A stretch of 64,000 bases of DNA, from NCBI GenBank assembly GCA_024516155.1, contig JAJJXM010000020.1, forward strand, positions 310,001-374,000, written 5' to 3'. The stretch is from Pyronema omphalodes (Eukaryota; Ascomycota; Pezizomycetes; Pezizales; Pyronemataceae). This document shows, piece after piece, positions 1 through 10,149 of the stretch (position 1 is the stretch's first letter; each line of letters starts with the position of its first letter). Made by a program: the position numbers and the translations under genes. The notes beneath the pieces are model-generated. The model was not told the DNA's origin and did not search any database. It saw nothing but the letters and a program-made list of their open reading frames with translations.

Positions 1-716
1 CTTATGGAAGTCTTGCGAGATGTCGATGCGGATGCTTCAGACTTTCTTCGCATAAGGTCAAGCTCGGATTGAGTAGGGGTCATCGGTTCTGGAGGAGGAA
101 TTGATATACGAGAGCTGCCGGAGCTGCTGGAGCTACTGGAGCTACTCGTGGACGAGTTCCGGTTGAAGAGATTTCTGGAGGGTCGACGCATAAGTCTTTT
201 GGCTTCAGCTTCGATTGAAAGATTCCGTGCCAATGTCTCTTCCTCCGTTTCGGGTTGCTCCTGTGTCTCCGGCTCATCCTGTTTCTGTGGTTCATCCTCC
301 TGAATGGGTTCATCCTCCTTAGTAGGTTCGTCCTCCCTCTTTTTCAACATGTTAAAGACCGACGGTACGCTCATCAGCCGTTTTGCTTCCTCTTCGACCG
401 AAAGGGGGGGAGTGGGTGGTCCCGTGAAGTTTTTCGGTTGTGGGATGGGGATGGCGGATGAAGACATCGGGGATTGAAGGGGGGAAATATCCTCTGGTTC
501 CACATCTGGAGCAGCATCGGCAACAGATCCTCTTTTGACGACATCAGCGAAGAGGGAAGGAAGAGGTTTCGGGTCCTTCTTTGTAGGCTCGGTCGATGCA
601 ACCGTCGAGGCGTGGGTCTCGGGGGCGAGAGGGAGGACTTCGGGACCATTATCCATAGACGGAAGCCTTGCGGCAATAAAAACTTTGTTTTGAGTGCAAG
701 TCATAACAGTGGCCAT
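1..716 (-). CDS. Partial hypothetical acidic, Ser-rich protein (runs off the left edge)
   Basis: An open frame of 238 complete codons starts at an ATG at 716-714 and is still open at base 1, so the C-terminus is missing. I do not recognise the family. The protein starts MATVMTCTQNKVFIAARLPS, then becomes Pro/Ser/Glu-rich. Two copies of a short motif are visible: LSVEEEAKRLMSVPS and, about 60 residues later, LSIEAEAKRLMRRPS. Between them lies an acidic stretch built of DEP-type repeats (EDEPTKEDEPIQEDEP). A Ser run follows the second copy, then SELDLMRRKS. No membrane segment or signal peptide is visible; the composition suggests a disordered intracellular protein. A TATA-like box lies about 155 nt upstream of the ATG. 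Two other frames are partly open on the same strand, but only this one is open throughout and has coherent repeats. Confidence 0.6.
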   Translation of the reverse strand, partial: MATVMTCTQNKVFIAARLPSMDNGPEVLPLAPETHASTVASTEPTKKDPKPLPSLFADVVKRGSVADAAPDVEPEDISPLQSPMSSSAIPIPQPKNFTGPPTPPLSVEEEAKRLMSVPSVFNMLKKREDEPTKEDEPIQEDEPQKQDEPETQEQPETEEETLARNLSIEAEAKRLMRRPSRNLFNRNSSTSSSSSSSSSGSSRISIPPPEPMTPTQSELDLMRRKSEASASTSRKTSI

Positions 717-870
717 TTGGTGAAATATTAGAAGGGGATGATATGATTAGAGGTGGTTTGTTGAATTTCAAATTGCCGCGGGATAATATACATTCGCTGT
801 GTACAGTTACTCGGCGTGCAAGTGGTTCGGAAACTTTGAAAAAGTCCCGAAGTGAGAAACCCTACCGATA

Positions 871-877
871 TTATATA
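871..877 (-). promoter_or_regulatory. TATA-like box of the left-edge gene
   Basis: TATATAA on the minus strand about 155 nt upstream of the ATG at 716. Position and sequence fit a core promoter; the assignment is inference. Confidence 0.3.
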
Positions 878-880
878 GAT

Positions 881-1854
881 GTGAATCTTGCGCGCTAATT
901 GACGCCTTTACCGCCCTCCGCCCTCCGCCCTCCGGAAATGGCATCACCGCACGCAATAGTTCGAGAATCGGTTCAAGAATCTTCCGGTTCGCGTTAGATC
1001 TGTAAGTTTAGCGCATGATGTACAGCATTGCGGTTAGCGAAGCCTCGAGGCGCCTATTTGAGGCGGCGGACACCAAGATCCTCGCAGATCTGCTAATTTT
1101 GTCACGGGAGATGGACAAATTTCTAGCTGCCGATGAGGCTTATCGGACAGCCGCAACTTGAAACAAGGCTTGCCGAAGACCAATTTGCATTGGGCCCGCT
1201 ACAACACGTGTAGCCAGTGACAAGTGTTTGTTGAAATTCGTAACGGGAGATGGATACTAATCATAGTTGCCATTACAATTTCCATGCTCTGTAATTACGT
1301 ATTTCAGTAGCGCCGCCGGTTGTATTGATGCTTTTAATATGCAGATGGAATTTGGATTGGGATACAAAGGCAAAGAAAAAGTTCACCATGATTGCATTAT
1401 TGTATGAAAGTGGTTTTCGTGGGTTCGATTTGTGATATCTTTGAATCACACATCACAAAGCGAAGGATCACCTTGCTCAAATTCTTCGAAAACTGATGGT
1501 TCATAGTTGCTTCGGCTGACATCATTCTCTTTCGCTTATCCGTCACTTTCATTCCCCGAATCCCTGTCTACCCGACGTCTTCCCCAAATTCTAACACGAT
1601 TCTTATTCGCAATCATACGATCTCACTCGGTCGCAACAGCCGACGTGAGAAATCGTAGCCGGATACACGTGCTAAGTTTCCAATTGTATCTGGCAAGATA
1701 CCATGAATAACACTATTATTTCAATTTTTGCTCTTTATGTGCGTCAGCCGTTTTACCACGCTCACGGAATGAGTGTCACGTGATAACAAAAAAAACCTGA
1801 AATTACATTTTGTACTTCGAAGCTAAGGGCGCAATGTTTTTCACTCCGGCAGTA
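881..1854. other. Intergenic, no gene seen
   Basis: No convincing coding frame, tRNA or long repeat. A short CCGCCCT triplication lies near 911-935. Confidence 0.5.
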
Positions 1855-2265
1855 GGGTTACTCAATGCTCAAAAGCAGCGGAATCCGACAAATCTGTCGG
1901 AAATTCTGCGGCCAATGAGAGTTGAGGGACAGAACCAGGGTTAGAAGTGAGCTTTGAGTGGTGTTGTCGGAAACTCTGGGATGGAAACTGACGGAAACCT
2001 GTTGCAAGGCTACGGGCGAGGCTAGGACCGCACTACGATGAAGATCATCAACTTTCTAAACCGTTCGGGGCTAGCAGACGAGTTTCCGACAGTTTCGACA
2101 GTTCCGTCAGCGGTTTTTCGTTGTCGGAAAGTTTCCGACAAATCTGTCGTTGTCGGAAAAATTAGTCTCAACGCTAAAGTTCTCCACCAATCAGACTAAT
2201 TCTGATTACGCGCCAAGTTTCCGACACCGACAGATTTGTCGGATTTGTCGAGCATTGAGTAACCC
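1855..2265. mobile_element. MITE-like element with 16-bp terminal inverted repeats
   Basis: The left end GGGTTACTCAATGCTC (1855-1870) is exactly inverted at the right end (2250-2265). The 16-bp palindrome CCGACAAATCTGTCGG lies just inside the left end (1885-1900), and its reverse complement lies just inside the right end (2227-2242). GTCGGAAA/TTTCCGAC motifs recur through the interior, some in inverted orientation. The element is 411 bp and has no coding frame, as expected for a non-autonomous DNA transposon. I could not find a clear target-site duplication (left flank AGTA, right flank GAGT), so the superfamily is open. Confidence 0.7.
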
Positions 2266-2709
2266 GAGTTAATATCTTTTCGTGGAGTGGGAATAAACAT
2301 GGTGACTACAGAGTTTTGGGGCGAAAGGCAACCCAAAAGCACTCGTATCAACTCGGAGACACTCCGATACCCGTTACAACCTTCTGGCGTCTACCACCAC
2401 CCTCGACCACGTATATCTTTGATGTTACACAATCGCTCTGAAACTCACAACGTGTTCGAAGTTTGTACACTGAGTAAATTCGTATAAAGAGATATTGTGG
2501 AACAACGCAGGATTTTATAAAGATTGAAAGAATTGCATCAAGACAAATTGGGTTTGAGAGGTAGTGCTGACCGTTACGGCGGATATACACGCGATGTGGG
2601 ACAGCCACTGAGTCTGCGTGTGTGCACATTCCACATTAGAAGTTTTAGAAATTACATGTACTACTGAAACTTGAAAATACCGCATCGAAAGAAGGAGGCA
2701 GCAAAAGTC
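2266..2709. other. Intergenic, no gene seen
   Basis: Short frames on both strands lack any recognisable domain, start context or intron support. Confidence 0.4.
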
Positions 2710-2713
2710 AAAA
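2710..2713 (-). terminator. Pol III T-run terminator of tRNA-Ala
   Basis: TTTT on the minus strand begins 4 nt past the tRNA 3' end, the usual RNA polymerase III stop. Confidence 0.6.
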
Positions 2714-2716
2714 GAG

Positions 2717-2788
2717 TGGAGGAGCGGCGAATCGAACGCCGGACCGCCTCTATGCTAAAGAGGAATTATACCACTAAACCACACCCCC
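2717..2788 (-). tRNA. tRNA-Ala (anticodon AGC)
   Basis: The minus strand folds as a 72-nt intronless tRNA. The acceptor starts GGGGGTG. The anticodon arm is CCTCT-TTAGCAT-AGAGG, giving anticodon AGC. The T arm is CGGCG-TTCGATT-CGCCG, and the discriminator is A. The G3:U70 wobble pair, the alanine identity element, is present. One acceptor pair (the sixth) is a T-T mismatch where fungal tRNA-Ala normally has T-A, so the gene may be slightly degenerate. A TTTT terminator follows. Confidence 0.85.
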
Positions 2789-4365
2789 ATTTTATAATGA
2801 CTTTAATGATAATGTAAATATAAAAGTAATTCAAAAAAGTTATCTAACTCACAAATGAGCCTGGGAAGTTGTCAAGCAGTATGCCTCAGGGAGGGAGCTC
2901 AAACATAAAACTGGGTTGAATAATCCCAAGTGTTCATTGATAAAAGGTGTTCTGAATGAATGGAGCAAAAGAGGCTTGGTTGGCGCCCTGGGAATGCTTC
3001 TCGTCAGGTGACCGAATTGCCTTGCGTCTCGAAAGATTGAGCTCCTCATCTTAAAAACGAGATGGAATTTTTTCGAAAGATTTGAAGCAGGCCCCGTCAT
3101 TTGAAGCTGCTTTGGATTTTTGACTGTATTGAATAACCATTGTCCCTCCCCGGTCGCCGAGTACCCTCCTCGCATGCCTTTTCTCTACCAGATTATGGCA
3201 TTACGCATACTACCTGTGTTTCTCAGGGTCCCTGATGTCTAGAAGGTTATTCAGTTCGATCCGACGAATAGCAAACGACCATAAACAACGATGAATAAAG
3301 GCCTACTGTGTAGCCAGCCAACCAAATGGTAATTCGTGGATTTAACGCTGTAATATGAAGACATAACCATATCAGTCTCTTAGAAACGTAAGAAAATCAG
3401 GAGACTACTAGCTTTTAAACCTAATCAGATGCGAGCTAATATTGGGATTTGTACGAATTTTTATCGTCATAGCGAAGAATCAAAAGGTATTTTCCTTCGG
3501 ATCAGCAAGTCCCTGAATCAAATGTCTGATAGTCTTAATGTATACTCAACGGGTAATCATCAGCGCCGCACTGTTGATTATGGAAGTGTTCATATCGGGT
3601 ACTATTTCGAGATATGCTACTGCACCCGGATGGGAACCCGAGATATTATGAATGGTCGTCTTAGGAAAAAGAAAAACAATTATTTGTATGTAGTGAGAGA
3701 TGTTTATTATCTTACGTTAATTATCGGTCCAAGGCTGTTAAGCCGCTGTCGGATTCGCAATAAACTGCTATTGCATAGTGTACCTGTAAACTTACTATTG
3801 GCACAGTTGGCATACCGTCCTTCAACTGTTTGAATTTCCTCGGCTCGGTACGCAACTTAATGTCCTTGAATTCATATTACGTGTCCGGGCCCCCGCAGGC
3901 ACCAGAAATAATTGGCCGTGGAATAGTTGAGACACGAACGCATTTTCTTTCGCTGAGTTGAAAGAACGAATCACTTGATGGAGGAGATTGGATGGAAAAC
4001 CCCGTAGCAAATCTAAGCATTGTCTTCTGGTGGAAAGGACCCAATTGATATTCGAGGCTAGAAGTATCATTTGCCACACTTTTCATGACTATAGCGAATC
4101 CGTTGGCCCGCAGAAATATCAGTAATGGCATGCTTTTCTGATTCGTCCGTGATTGCAAACGCAGAGTACAAACATTCTATGTCGATTAGTGTTTACCGTG
4201 CTCGCTGCATGCATGCATGCGAAGTTGATGTTGTATGGTATGATCTATTTATGGAGCAACAACATTGTGAAAATGCTTAACTTAGGAACCGCGGAGCAAC
4301 GCATGCAAAGCCACCCGTGAAGAAAAGGGAAAACACCACGGCCATTTCATCATGATGGACGATGC
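2789..4365. other. Intergenic, no supported gene
   Basis: Several frames of about 85-134 codons occur on both strands (for example 3429-3833 plus and 2849-3175 minus). None shows a family motif, coherent composition or splice signals. A GCATGCATGCATGC run sits near 4207. Confidence 0.4.
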
Positions 4366-4372
4366 TATATAA
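4366..4372 (+). promoter_or_regulatory. TATA box of the secreted repeat-protein gene
   Basis: TATATAA lies about 210 nt upstream of the chosen ATG and just before a poly-T run and a CT-rich leader. This suggests transcription starts near 4400. Confidence 0.45.
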
Positions 4373-4581
4373 CTCATCGTAGATTTTTCGTTTTTTTTTT
4401 TTTTTTGGTATTCTCATCCAGTTCAATATCCTCAGCTAGGTTCATAACCTCTCATCACTCCGCTGATAATATCCTCCTCCGACAATCTTTACCAATCTTC
4501 TTTACTTCCCAACACTCGATAATCGTAATTCAACTTTTTCTTTTCTATAAATTGTCATCCCTCCATACGAATACCACCATA

Positions 4582-5235
4582 ATGCAACTCTCCTTTAATC
4601 TCCTCGCCTTTACTCTCCTCGTCTCCTCCATTACCGCAATCCCAATCGCTACTGAAGTCGACCCTGTTCTTGTCTCAGTCATTGATACCCCCGCCGAATT
4701 ACCGATCACCACCGATTCACAACTAAACACTATTGACGAACCCTTCCTTCCAGACTTTAAAGGCACCCTATTAAATGCCATCAATACCAATAGGCCAAAA
4801 CAGAGAGACAGAGAAGTAAACCGTCGCCTTAAAGACGATGGGATATGGTACGAAGGAAAATATGAAGGATACGGAACTCCTTATGATGATGGAAAATGGT
4901 ATCCTGGAAAATACGAGGAGACAGATCTGGAAGATGATGGATTGTGGTATCCTATAAAACACGAGGGCTATCCCAGTACCCACGACAATGGAATATGGTA
5001 TCCGGGAAAATACAACAAGCGGGAAGCAGAAGTTGAAGCCAAATGGTATCCACAAGATGATGGGAAATGGTATCAGGGAAAGTACGAAGGACATGGGACT
5101 CCTTATGATGATGGAAAATGGTACCCTGGAAAATACGAGGAGACGGATCTGGAAGGCGATGGATTGTGGTATCCTGTAAAGCACAAGGGCTATCCTAGTG
5201 TCTACGTCAATGGGAAATGGTATCATGGCAAATAA
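4582..5235 (+). CDS. Secreted WY-repeat protein, Kex2-type precursor-like, premature stop
   Basis: 217-residue product from ATG 4582. An in-frame ATG at 4405 is possible but lies right after the TATA and poly-T region and would bury the signal peptide. The N-terminus MQLSFNLLAFTLLVSSITAI is a typical signal peptide. From about residue 84, eight modules of about 16-18 residues follow with core (D/N)DG-x-WY-xx-K(Y/H), such as DDGKWYPGKYEETDLE. Four module types repeat as a super-unit of about 75 residues (A-B-C-D-A-B-C-D). Dibasic sites are visible: RR before the first module and KREAEVEA inside the first D module, which resembles Kex2 plus Ste13-type trimming sites of fungal peptide precursors. 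The stop TAA replaces a Tyr codon of the repeat; a further repeat continues in frame behind it. The family is not recognised. It could be a Kex2-processed repeat peptide precursor or a structural wall protein. Confidence 0.7.
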   Translation: MQLSFNLLAFTLLVSSITAIPIATEVDPVLVSVIDTPAELPITTDSQLNTIDEPFLPDFKGTLLNAINTNRPKQRDREVNRRLKDDGIWYEGKYEGYGTPYDDGKWYPGKYEETDLEDDGLWYPIKHEGYPSTHDNGIWYPGKYNKREAEVEAKWYPQDDGKWYQGKYEGHGTPYDDGKWYPGKYEETDLEGDGLWYPVKHKGYPSVYVNGKWYHGK

Positions 5236-5352
5236 AACAAGTTGGAGGAAGAAGAGGAAGCCAACCGATGCCCCCAGGACGATGGAAAATGGTATCAGGG
5301 AAAGTATGAGGGTTATCGGACTGGTTATGACATGGAAAAGTACCACGGATAA
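5236..5352 (+). other. In-frame repeat remnant behind the premature stop
   Basis: The 38 codons after the TAA at 5233-5235 stay open in the same frame until TAA at 5350-5352. They read as the rest of module D and a further module A: NKLEEEEEANRCPQ, then DDGKWYQGKYEGYRTGY. At the equivalent position of the first super-unit the codon is TAC (Tyr). A single TAC-to-TAA change, or stop-codon readthrough, explains the arrangement. Confidence 0.6.
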
Positions 5353-5892
5353 ATGTACCATGATGTAACGGGTAGTTGATTTAGAGTAGATTTCTTCATA
5401 CTTTTTCGTTTTCTTATTTTAGTATTTTGATTGGCGTTTGTTTAGATATTTAGATAGATGATTTGCATGATACTACTTAATTCAATTACGATTTCAGTTT
5501 GTAAACTTCCGTATAAGAAACTGGACCAGGCGCTTGGAATAGTTTATGAAACTCCATGACTAGGATATGAAATAATATTCATCGCAATCAGTAGGTTCCC
5601 AATTCTTTATCTCACAAAATAACTGTCTCCCCAAACCCACCAAGATATGCGAGTGATATCACACGTTCGTTGGAAGTCAATAGAAATCACCCGATTGTCT
5701 TAATATTGACAGTAATATTTCTTTTCCGCAAATTCTCTTTGCTCCTCTCCTAGAAAACTTTTCTGCCAACATTCACCCTTTTACTATGCTATGCAAACTT
5801 CAACTCTACAAAATCCCTTGATATTTCTATTCGCCGCTTATCCAAGGCACGAGTCGCATTAACCGACTGCTTTCACTTCACCGCCTCCGTGT
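5353..5892. other. 3' flank, no gene seen
   Basis: AT-rich stretch downstream of the repeat-protein gene and upstream of the retroelement target site. No coding signal. Confidence 0.4.
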
Positions 5893-5905
5893 ATGCAAGT
5901 AGTAT
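5893..5905. repeat. Target-site duplication, retroelement copy 1 (3' side)
   Basis: ATGCAAGTAGTAT, repeated exactly at 7722-7734 on the other side of the element. Confidence 0.8.
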
Positions 5906-7721
5906 TGATTGATTGATTGATTGATTCTTAAACGTTCCCAACCGTAAGGTTATGACGTGGTCTGTGTTAATATACATCTTTAGGCCCCGGTCTGTAATCC
6001 CGGAGGCCTACTGGGAAAAGCCCCAGAGCATTCTTCATTGTTTGGGGCCACAGCACCCTGGTGTTCTCCATGCTGATTTTCTTTCGCGTCAATATAGTCT
6101 AGAGCCCTGTACGCTCAATTATTATTCCGCCTAGTTATTCACCTCATTCCTCTTCCCTTCCCTTCACATTTAAATCCTTTTTTTTTATTTTTATTTTTTT
6201 TAAATTTATTTCTTGGACCTTATACTACTGCCGGGCTACTTCTTCCCCTTCTCTCCTCCTCCGTCCCTCCGCCTGCTCGGGCCTTCTTTTTGAGCCTTCG
6301 CGCTGCCCCTCCTTGCCTCTCTCTTCGGGCTCTTGTCGTCGGTGTGATTAGTTGAAGGTGGTCATTGCCTAAGACAATCTGGACATTAATTCCTCCACTT
6401 TTGACAACCTCTGCCCAGGTTTTCTTTGTGGGAGTAGTCGTTGGTTTGGGTTGGTAGGTGCTCTTTCCCCTCCTACCAGTCTTTGTTATTGGGGTTTTGT
6501 TGTTATTTGGAGCTGCCTTCTGGTTGCTTGTCTGCTCACTTCTCCTCTTCCTCCGCATTGTCTTGCCTTCCACTATCTTCCAACCTTCGCCTTCGGCAGG
6601 GGCAGTGCTATGGACGTCCGGTAGAGTTGTGACCTGAGGAGATACTTGAGGAAGAGAGTTGGGTAATGTTTCGGTTGGGGTTATGGCAGGTGAACATCAT
6701 GGGGGATACTTGATCTTTAGAGCATCAAGTTTGTCCTGGGCAGCGGTGGTTGCATGTATCTAGTGCATCAAGCTATGCTCTGGTTGGTGATGCATTGCGT
6801 CGTTGTTTGTGGGTCATTAGTCGTTGGGTTGTGTCAGATGTTGGTTCGATGTCTTGATGGCCGGACCCTGAGCGTCGCTTTCTCTCAGTGTTCGGGTTGA
6901 GAACAGCATCCAAGACATCTTGGATATCATTAATGTGGACGATGGACAGTTTCGTTGTCATCTCCTCTATTGAGGCAGAGGGGGCCATGATCTCCGGGGA
7001 GGGAGGGAGGGGCTGACTTTGCTGTGTGCTCGTCAAATTTCTGTGTGAGGGCGTCCACGGCAACTTTGAGGGCTGCCGTTTCTGCTCTGGAGGCCTCATT
7101 CGCCTGGCGCAGTATAGTGTTCTCAGACAACACTGCCTCCATCTGCTTCAGGGTACCTTCTAACATATTGTTGAAGTGCTCGAGGTGTGCATTGGTTAAT
7201 TCATCCATCCGGACAATTGTATCACGGATTTCTTTTTGTTGTCTCTGAGGTACTATGGATATAATTCAGCATTTCTTTTGTCGTGTCACCCCATAGGAAA
7301 GCTGTTTTTGCCAGGGTCGCATTCGTTGCCCGAACAACCTGCAAGAGTGACACCTCATCATCGTCATCTCCATTGTTGCTTCCATCAAGAGTAGGATTGG
7401 TCTCATCGAGAGGAAGGTCTCCAAGTGCGTGAAAGGCGTTGCCTGACTGTTTCAGTCGTGCGGCGTTATTCGAGCGGTGTTTCCGTGGCATTTCGCTTGG
7501 TCAGGAACGCCAAGAGGAATGGTAACTCTGGTTTCACGATAGAAATCGACGAAATCTACGTGAATCTCTCTGGAACTTCACAGAGGTACGCAGCCGAGTG
7601 CTGAGAGTCCGAATCCAATGGGAAAATCGGTGGTTTCGGTGCTCTTTCTGCAGAACATAGGGTCGTCCAGTAAGAAAGGTGGAGGATGGAGGTCGGTGGG
7701 CGGTCTGTAGCGGTGCGCCTC
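5906..7721 (-). mobile_element. ORF1-only non-LTR retroelement, copy 1 (half-LINE-like)
   Basis: About 1.8 kb, minus strand, flanked by a 13-bp direct repeat. The 3' end is a tetranucleotide tail (GATT)n at 5906-5926, as in LINEs with simple-repeat tails. Inside are an ORF1-like region and about 300 bp of 3' sequence. No endonuclease, reverse transcriptase or RNase H reading is visible. A copy at 31481-32943 has the same ORF1-to-tail junction with only scattered differences in the terminal 300 bp, so the RT-less form itself was probably mobilised, presumably in trans by a full LINE elsewhere. About 230 nt of leader precedes the first ATG at 7491. Confidence 0.75.
6220..7491 (-). pseudogene. 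ORF1-like gag protein of retroelement copy 1, frameshifted
   Basis: Reads from ATG 7491 as a basic protein with coherent coding in successive frames. The first part starts MPRKHRSNNAARLKQSGNAF and runs to KEMLNYIHS. A +1 shift at an A-run then leads into QRQQKEIRDTIVRMDELTN and a coiled-coil-like stretch (NNMLEGTLKQMEAVLSENT). A 4-nt duplication (CCTC) near 7005 relative to copy 2 breaks the frame again, and further small insertions follow near 6700-6780. The C-terminal part carries KKTWAEVVKSGG, a motif reminiscent of ORF1 products of fungal LINEs, and a basic tail. No CCHC knuckle is seen. Not functional as it stands. Confidence 0.6.
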
Positions 7722-7734
7722 ATGCAAGTAGTAT
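7722..7734. repeat. Target-site duplication, retroelement copy 1 (5' side)
   Basis: Exact copy of ATGCAAGTAGTAT at 5893-5905. Confidence 0.8.
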
Positions 7735-8779
7735 GACTACTCCATTTCATCGACATATTCCTTGGGCAACCTCATATATATGGACCTTAGGAACCTTTCC
7801 TTCTTACTGTGGGCTTGAAATGCTTTTGTGAGCCAACAAAAAGCAGCCGATGTAGGGATATAAGCTTGCTTACATACTGTGTCTATGTACGTTTTCGTAG
7901 AATCAGAATCAGTCACTCGTTCCACGTAGTTGACATCTAAAGTATATGTTTTCCATGCGGTTGGTATGGTTTGAAGGTGTTTGTATCTTGTGGAATGAAC
8001 TATGAGAGGGCTGGTATGAATTAATGCACATTAGCAATTGGATGTAGGTCAGTTCCTTATGGAATCAATATCAAAAATAACTTTCTGCCCGGTATCCATC
8101 TTAGCCATCATCAAGATTCAGTGCATAATTCCACCAGCATCACATCACAACTTCAAAAGCAACATCCTAACACATTAATCTTCAATAAGCCGCAATACAC
8201 CCGTAAAAATACCCGATATACTTCAAGTCAACAACCCCCCCCCCTATAACTATACCTTAACCCAAACCCCAATACCCCCCAGAATATCCATGTCACCATT
8301 CATTTCTAAGCCCTAACCTCACTACACCAAAACCCCCACCATCATCATCAGAACACTCATTTACAAGCAAACCCAATCCCAATCCCAAGCCGAATAAATC
8401 CCATTTAGCAGTCGTAAGTTCCCCACTACTGGTCTCCAGGAAATTTCCACATTTCCACAACCCAAGAACCCTCCAAAAGGCCCCTTCCACCAAGCATACC
8501 CAGCCGGTATCCACCAATTCAGCGCCATGCCCCCACCCAGCACCCAGTATCCAGTATAATATCATCGTCCCGGCCATTAAAATTTAACTCCTACTACATA
8601 TCCAATCATCATTCCTAGCTCTACATAATTCCCTTTCGTAACCCCATCTTTTGCTTATTACTAATCATATTCAGCACCCCCCCCCCCCCGCACCTCGGTA
8701 ATCTCGATGATGTTGGCTAGGGCGGCATGATGAATCGGGCTCATGATATATTACTCGCTCGGGTCGGGGTGAATTGATT
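7735..8779. other. Intergenic, no gene seen
   Basis: Short frames only. C-runs occur at about 8238 and 8677-8689. Confidence 0.4.
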
Positions 8780-8886
8780 GGGGAGTTTTTGGGGAGTTTT
8801 TGGGGAGTTTTTGGGGAGTTTTGGGGGAGTTTTGGGGGAGTTTTGGGGGAGTTTTGGGGGAGTTTTTAGGGGAGTTTTTAGGGGTT
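8780..8886. repeat. (GGGGAGTTTTT)n minisatellite
   Basis: About nine tandem copies of an 11-12 bp unit with G/T run-length variation. Confidence 0.85.
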
Positions 8887-9090
8887 TAATCGTGGATTTG
8901 GTAGGCTGGAGATGAAGGAATGGTTAGGGGGGGGGGGGTTGTTTGGAGAAGATGAAAAGATGGGAGGGGTGTAGGAGGATGGAGATAGAGGTAGATATAG
9001 ATATAAACATGGAGATATAGAGATGGAGATATTAATACGGAGATATAGACAAAGAGACAAAGAGACAAAGAGACAAAGAGACAGATATAT

Positions 9091-9264
9091 ATACATAGAT
9101 ACCTAGATACATAGATACATAGATACCTAGATACATAGATACATAGATACATAGATACATAGATACATAGATACATAGATACATAGATACATAGATACAT
9201 AGATACATAGATACATAGATACATAGATACATAGATACATAGATACATAGATACATAGATACCT
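9091..9264. repeat. (ATACATAG)n octanucleotide array
   Basis: About 21 copies of an 8-bp unit, nearly perfect, with a few ACCT variants at the ends. It is open in several frames, which explains repetitive spurious frames here. A (GACAAAGA)n stretch lies just before it. Confidence 0.9.
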
Positions 9265-9285
9265 ACCTACACATCCACCGAAAAC

Positions 9286-9286
<1 letters not shown>

Positions 9287-9314
<28 letters not shown>
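9287..9314. repeat. Poly-A run of 28
   Basis: Uninterrupted A run following the octanucleotide array. Confidence 0.9.
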
Positions 9315-9316
<2 letters not shown>

Positions 9317-10149
9317 AAGAAACCTGCATGACGCAACAGTGTTTATCGTAGGTATCATGATTACTAATCCCTAGTCGTGGCTGTGGTGGTTGTGCACGGA
9401 GTTTTGCGCGGATTCCACGGGACTCGGGATGGGATAAGTAATCCACAAATCCAGAAATCCAGTAATGAATACAGTGACTATTGCTATGTGCATTGGGCAT
9501 TGGGCATATCTATATTCATATCCCTGGATTCATCGGTCCTTAGGCCTTAGTCCTGCTTCTCTACACACACACACCGAACGATTAACCGGCAAATATTTCA
9601 ACATAATATCTCAAAGTTTCAAGCTCTTCATTGAAAAAAAAAGGTGGAAAGATAAAATTGAAAGACTAATAATGTTTCCGAAAATAAAATACATAACATA
9701 ATATAACAAAAAAAACATTTTTCACATATCTTGGTGGTGAGATTATAAAATATCTAAGATATCTAAGCTAAGCTAAGTCAAGATGAGAGCTAGGATTTAA
9801 AAGCTAAGAATATGGGTTTTGAGGTTTGTTTTCTTATTTGTATGGTAGGTATGATATGGTATTAGAAGAAGAAGTAGGGTTAAAGTTGCCCTTATTGCCC
9901 TTATCGCTTTTTGTGCCCTAACATCTAACCAACCAGTTCTCCGTACAAACAGAAAATTCTCATTCAAAAGCTTGACTTCACTCTTTGCTATGATATCAAG
10001 TTATCAACCCGCCCTCCACCCCCCGCCTTCCTTCTGACCTACTCCTGAAAAAACATAAACACCAATTTTGCAAATGCATCAACTCTCTTCTACCCATATC
10101 CCCATCCTATCCTATTACCATCATCACATCATTATTGCAGCGACCCGCG
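9315..10149. other. 3' flank of the F-box gene, no gene seen
   Basis: AT-rich sequence with no coding signal. Confidence 0.4.

Noticed and set aside
3429..3833. 134-codon frame in the left intergenic region
   Set aside because: No motif, poor start context, and overlapping frames on the other strand are equally long.
5952..6134. 60-codon frame duplicated at 32715-32897 (opposite strand)
   Set aside because: Antisense to the retroelement 3' segment; conserved only because the two copies are recent.
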